Program-made: the position numbers and the translations under genes
Part shown: in pieces, positions 32,813-35,839 of the stretch
Position numbering within the stretch: the stretch's first letter is position 1
How the letters are laid out: each line of letters starts with the position of its first letter
The notes under the pieces: model-generated
What the model was told of the DNA's origin: nothing
The model's database searches: none
What the model saw: only the letters and a program-made list of their open reading frames with translations
Assembly (NCBI GenBank): GCA_016839815.1
Contig: JAEOTM010000071.1
Coordinates: 1-35,839, forward strand
Source: Candidatus Hodarchaeota archaeon
Lineage (GTDB): Archaea; Asgardarchaeota; Heimdallarchaeia; Hodarchaeales; Hodarchaeaceae
DNA: 35,839 nucleotides
Direction of reading: 5' to 3'

Positions 32813-32910
32813 TAAATTCAAGAGTCCTTCAAGTCTTTAAGAAGAGTTTATAAGGAACTCTAATTCTTATAGATTAATTCTCTTCAGGTTCTACCTTTTG
32901 TTGAAGAAAT

Positions 32911-34422
32911 ATGGTTTCTCGTCGAGAAAACATGAAGCGTTATATTAAAGTAATAACAAATCAACTTCCAAAGTATATTTTAAAATACTCAACTGAAGAC
33001 CAGTTGTTTTTAAACAAATTTATTGAACCGTTGCGCTTTAGCGAAGAGGCAAACTATAAACGAAATGATCTTGCACGACGATATCGTGAGGTCCGTGAAT
33101 TTTTCATTAGACATGAATTCTATATTTCATCTCCATTTTTTTGGTTTGTGGACACTTATTTTGAAAATGCTGAGGTTTCTCTTCGAAGCTCGTCCTTTCA
33201 TGCTGACTTGTTTTACGATTATTTATTACCAATATTAAGAGGAACTGCAGGACAGGATGATGGAGTGTTTCAATTGTTAAAGGATGGAATCCCTCTTACT
33301 GATTTCAAATGGGAAAATTTGCAGTATAAAAGTGCAAAGTTACATATTCCTCTCAAATCTTATGAATTAGATATTATTAAAGCCGTCTATGCTCAGCTAA
33401 GATCAAAACCTTTGAATATTCTTAAACCACGACGTGTTCGATCAAATATTTTGAGTCATTTTGAGCTTGCTAAATTATCAAGTAATTTACCTAAGCTTTT
33501 TACCATTCTTAATTCACGATGGACTGTCTGGCCGAATTATCCAGCTTTTGGGATTCAATCTTTTTTTTTCCACTTTCACCTTTCCAATAGAATGACTCTT
33601 GATCAGATAATAGACTTTCAAGCAAAATCTAATGGAATTCTAACTACCTCTAGTGTATATTCGACTAGGGGATTTGAAAACCAATACCTCGGAATTATGC
33701 ACATACCTGAAGGCTCAAATCAATCATTATTTAGCTATCTCGAGAAAAAGAAAGAAGAAAGACATCTTTCAGAAATTTTGTTGGTACCGATAACTGAAAA
33801 TCGATGGACTTATTCATTAGCTCAATATCAAACAGAATCAGGATGGCAAACACTGAATCGCTCGTCTTGGATGGGGAAAGTCCGTTTGATGAAGTTGAAA
33901 GCTCTTCCGCGGAGACGGAAGGAAATTGAGCTAGAATTTGTAACCCCTTCGATGGATCAAAAATGGAATTTTAGGCAGCTAGACAATCCACATACTGCAA
34001 TAGAGTTAGTGTGCAAAAAAAATATTTTTGAATATTCAGATCTACTGTCCGAGATATATACTCCCAAGGAATTGGATCTTCTCAATTTCCTGATTAAGAA
34101 AAAGGCCCTCTTTATCGACTTCTTTCCCTATCGTCTAGGAGCAGAATACTCACTGGATTATTATCTAGTAGAAATTCCAAGAATTTCTTTTTACCAGTTA
34201 AAACGGTTGCTGGAACTCATTCCGTCTACACGAATCGCAAGTACATCCGATAAATATTACATCTTTGCGTACCTGTCACCTACAATGGTGCAACAAATAA
34301 ATACTGATTTAGAATGGTCACTTTATTCTTTGTTACCTACTCATACTGCCGCTCCACGGACACTAGATATGTTTAATATGAAATTACTCAAATGGCAGTT
34401 ACCAAAAATCTTAGCAGAATAG
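32911..34422 (+). CDS. 503-residue protein of unknown function
   Basis: No family recognised. It is soluble, basic and rich in aromatic residues, with helical segments such as RNDLARRYREVREFFIRHEFY and SYELDIIKAVYAQLRS, a central mixed region (SRWTVWPNYPAFGIQSFFFHF), and a later charged part (KALPRRRKEIELEFV). Alternating short helices and turns (for example LTDLDQIIDFQAKSNGIL-like, and ISFYQLKRLLELIPSTRIAS) could be repeated winged-helix units, but this is a guess. It follows the GTPase by 98 bases on the same strand and may be an effector or regulator of it. Confidence 0.75.
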   Translation: MVSRRENMKRYIKVITNQLPKYILKYSTEDQLFLNKFIEPLRFSEEANYKRNDLARRYREVREFFIRHEFYISSPFFWFVDTYFENAEVSLRSSSFHADLFYDYLLPILRGTAGQDDGVFQLLKDGIPLTDFKWENLQYKSAKLHIPLKSYELDIIKAVYAQLRSKPLNILKPRRVRSNILSHFELAKLSSNLPKLFTILNSRWTVWPNYPAFGIQSFFFHFHLSNRMTLDQIIDFQAKSNGILTTSSVYSTRGFENQYLGIMHIPEGSNQSLFSYLEKKKEERHLSEILLVPITENRWTYSLAQYQTESGWQTLNRSSWMGKVRLMKLKALPRRRKEIELEFVTPSMDQKWNFRQLDNPHTAIELVCKKNIFEYSDLLSEIYTPKELDLLNFLIKKKALFIDFFPYRLGAEYSLDYYLVEIPRISFYQLKRLLELIPSTRIASTSDKYYIFAYLSPTMVQQINTDLEWSLYSLLPTHTAAPRTLDMFNMKLLKWQLPKILAE

Positions 34423-34513
34423 ATTAGAGAAGAAAAGTTCAAATAGTTACTCCCGACAATCCTTCAGATAACCTCTAAATTACTTTTAATTTTAGACAGG
34501 TGATTAAATACCT

Positions 34514-35839
34514 ATGGTAAACCCTCAAAATAGTCCCAAATATCCATTGTTACCTAAATCATTAGATTATCCTGATAAGCCTTTGTACAATCTTTTAGAC
34601 AAAGCTGTAGCTTCATTTCCAAACGCTACTGCACTAACTATAGAATCAGGAAGCTTTGATAAGATTGGTACTATGACTTACAAAGAATTTAGCGATGCTA
34701 CCGACAAATTCGCTGCATATCTTGCGAGTAAAGGAATTAATCCTGGTGATCGTGTCGCTGTTTTTTTACCGAATATGATTGAATTCGTCATTGCTTATTA
34801 CGGTATTCTGAAAACTGGTGCTACAATAGTCAGTTTGAATTTTCAGTATCCAGCTCGAGAATTGGAATTTCAATTGAAAGAAACAGGTACAAAGGGGATT
34901 GTCACAGCTGATATGATAACCCCTGCTGCACAACCCTATGAAGTAGTAAAGAAAGTAAGAGATGCAGGGAATACTCCTCTCGAATTCATTGTAGTTGCCA
35001 CCATTGGACAATACTTATCCAAGATCAAGAGTGTTCTTGCTGGAGTAATCGGAAAGAAGTCCAAAAAGGATAAACGTGACACGTACATTCATGAAATTTA
35101 CGGACAGTTTAAGGCTAGTGATCGACCGAAGATAAATCCCCCTAAACCCGATGATATTGCTGTTTTAATGTTCACTGGAGGAACTACTGGTGCTCCAAAA
35201 GCTGCGATGCTTACTCATCGGAATTTATACGCTAATGTCCTTCAAGGTGCAACATGGTTAGATCCACCACCACAAACTGGAAAAACATCAGTCATGGGAA
35301 GTTTACCCTTTTATCATTCATTCGGTGCTACAACAGCGATGAATGTAAGCGTCCATTTCTGTGGAAACTTAGTTTGTATGATGGATCCTAGAGAAAATAA
35401 GTTTACACAACTTTTACACCTGATTCAAAAGTACAAAATTGAAATCTTTTGTTCCATTCCTAGTCTTTATGCCGCCTTATTGAACCATCCTGACCTATCT
35501 AAATATGATTTATCAACTCTGATGGTATCTGTATCAGGAGCTGCTCCTATGCCAGTCGCCACTTTGAAGGAATATGAATCAGTAACAGGTGCAAATTTGG
35601 CTGAGGGCTATGGGTTAACAGAAACCTCTCCAATCGCATGTGCCAATCCTATGATACCTTGGCAAGAAGGCGGAAAACCTCTCAAAAAATCAGGCTCAGT
35701 TGGTGTGCCATTCCCAGATACAGAAGCAATGATCGTGGATCTAGATACAGGGAATACCTCATTAGCCACCAATGAAGAAGGGGAAATTGCCCTCGGTGGA
35801 CCTCAGATTTTCAAAGGATATTTCAAAAAAGAGCAAGCA
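34514..35839 (+). CDS. AMP-forming acyl-CoA synthetase (partial, cut by window end)
   Basis: 442 residues are seen from ATG 34514, with the C-terminal part missing. The AMP-binding signature is clear: MFTGGTTGAPKAAMLTHRNL (P-loop), then LPFYHSFGAT, VSGAAPMP, and EGYGLTETSPIA. These fit long-chain acyl-CoA synthetase/ligase proteins, which activate fatty acids or other carboxylates with ATP and CoA. A basic insertion (KIKSVLAGVIGKKSKKDKRD, about residues 170-192) resembles the insert in FadD-like enzymes. AGGTGAT lies ten bases before the start. Confidence 0.92.
   Translation, partial: MVNPQNSPKYPLLPKSLDYPDKPLYNLLDKAVASFPNATALTIESGSFDKIGTMTYKEFSDATDKFAAYLASKGINPGDRVAVFLPNMIEFVIAYYGILKTGATIVSLNFQYPARELEFQLKETGTKGIVTADMITPAAQPYEVVKKVRDAGNTPLEFIVVATIGQYLSKIKSVLAGVIGKKSKKDKRDTYIHEIYGQFKASDRPKINPPKPDDIAVLMFTGGTTGAPKAAMLTHRNLYANVLQGATWLDPPPQTGKTSVMGSLPFYHSFGATTAMNVSVHFCGNLVCMMDPRENKFTQLLHLIQKYKIEIFCSIPSLYAALLNHPDLSKYDLSTLMVSVSGAAPMPVATLKEYESVTGANLAEGYGLTETSPIACANPMIPWQEGGKPLKKSGSVGVPFPDTEAMIVDLDTGNTSLATNEEGEIALGGPQIFKGYFKKEQA

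Overview
The window looks like an archaeal chromosome segment, most likely from an Asgard archaeon. It is AT-rich and densely packed. It encodes a Ras/Rab-like small GTPase with all five G motifs, a divergent family B DNA polymerase beside a RadA/KaiC-fold ATPase, an XPB-type helicase, an Mre11/SbcD-type nuclease, and BRE/TATA-like promoter elements. Several surface proteins combine a signal peptide with a Ser/Thr-rich stalk, a C-terminal membrane helix and a basic tail. The Asgard assignment is an inference from the GTPase and the general protein mix; no rRNA or universal marker is present, and I found no tRNA, CRISPR array or insertion sequence.

Layout. 1-3.2 kb: a partial Lrp-type regulator diverges from a ferritin gene across a nested inverted repeat; the ferritin gene converges on an SF2 helicase whose zinc-finger N-terminus is open without a normal start codon. 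3.4-8.0 kb (minus strand): an orphan three-PAS histidine kinase, a DUF72 protein with a zinc ribbon, and a surface protein bracketed by two paralogous small membrane proteins. 8.2-11.5 kb (plus): a tight three-gene operon of a RecA-fold protein with lost nucleotide-binding motifs, a small charged protein and a divergent PolB with altered motifs B and C. 11.6-16.5 kb: an ADP-ribosylglycohydrolase, a tandem-GNAT protein, a surface protein, and a polytopic membrane protein ending in an AbrB-like domain.

16.6-18.5 kb: a DUF547 protein, then a PadR regulator driving a small heat-shock protein gene that is split by a single in-frame TGA; a perfect 16-bp palindrome lies upstream of the PadR TATA box. 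18.6-22.4 kb (plus): a metallo-beta-lactamase-fold hydrolase, a YbaK-type deacylase, the AzlCD amino-acid exporter pair and an Mre11-like phosphoesterase. 22.4-25.4 kb (minus): a ferredoxin-domain protein, a membrane-anchored BMP/PnrA-type binding protein and a small protein of unknown function. 25.5-27.8 kb: a MoxR AAA+ ATPase and VWA protein pair. 27.8-31.9 kb: a GrpB-like protein, a DUF47/PiT phosphate-transport pair whose DUF47 gene carries an apparent -1 frameshift at an A5 run, a membrane hydrolase-like protein, a phosphoesterase and a single-pass small protein. 31.9-35.8 kb: a 380-base gap, the small GTPase, a 503-residue protein of unknown function and an acyl-CoA synthetase cut by the window end.

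The strongest candidate for an undescribed system is the RecA-fold/small protein/PolB operon, which resembles in outline the bacterial ImuA-ImuB-DnaE2 mutasome and the damage-induced PolB2 of Sulfolobales. Two interrupted genes (small heat-shock protein and DUF47) each have a one-nucleotide explanation and need confirmation from reads and homologues.
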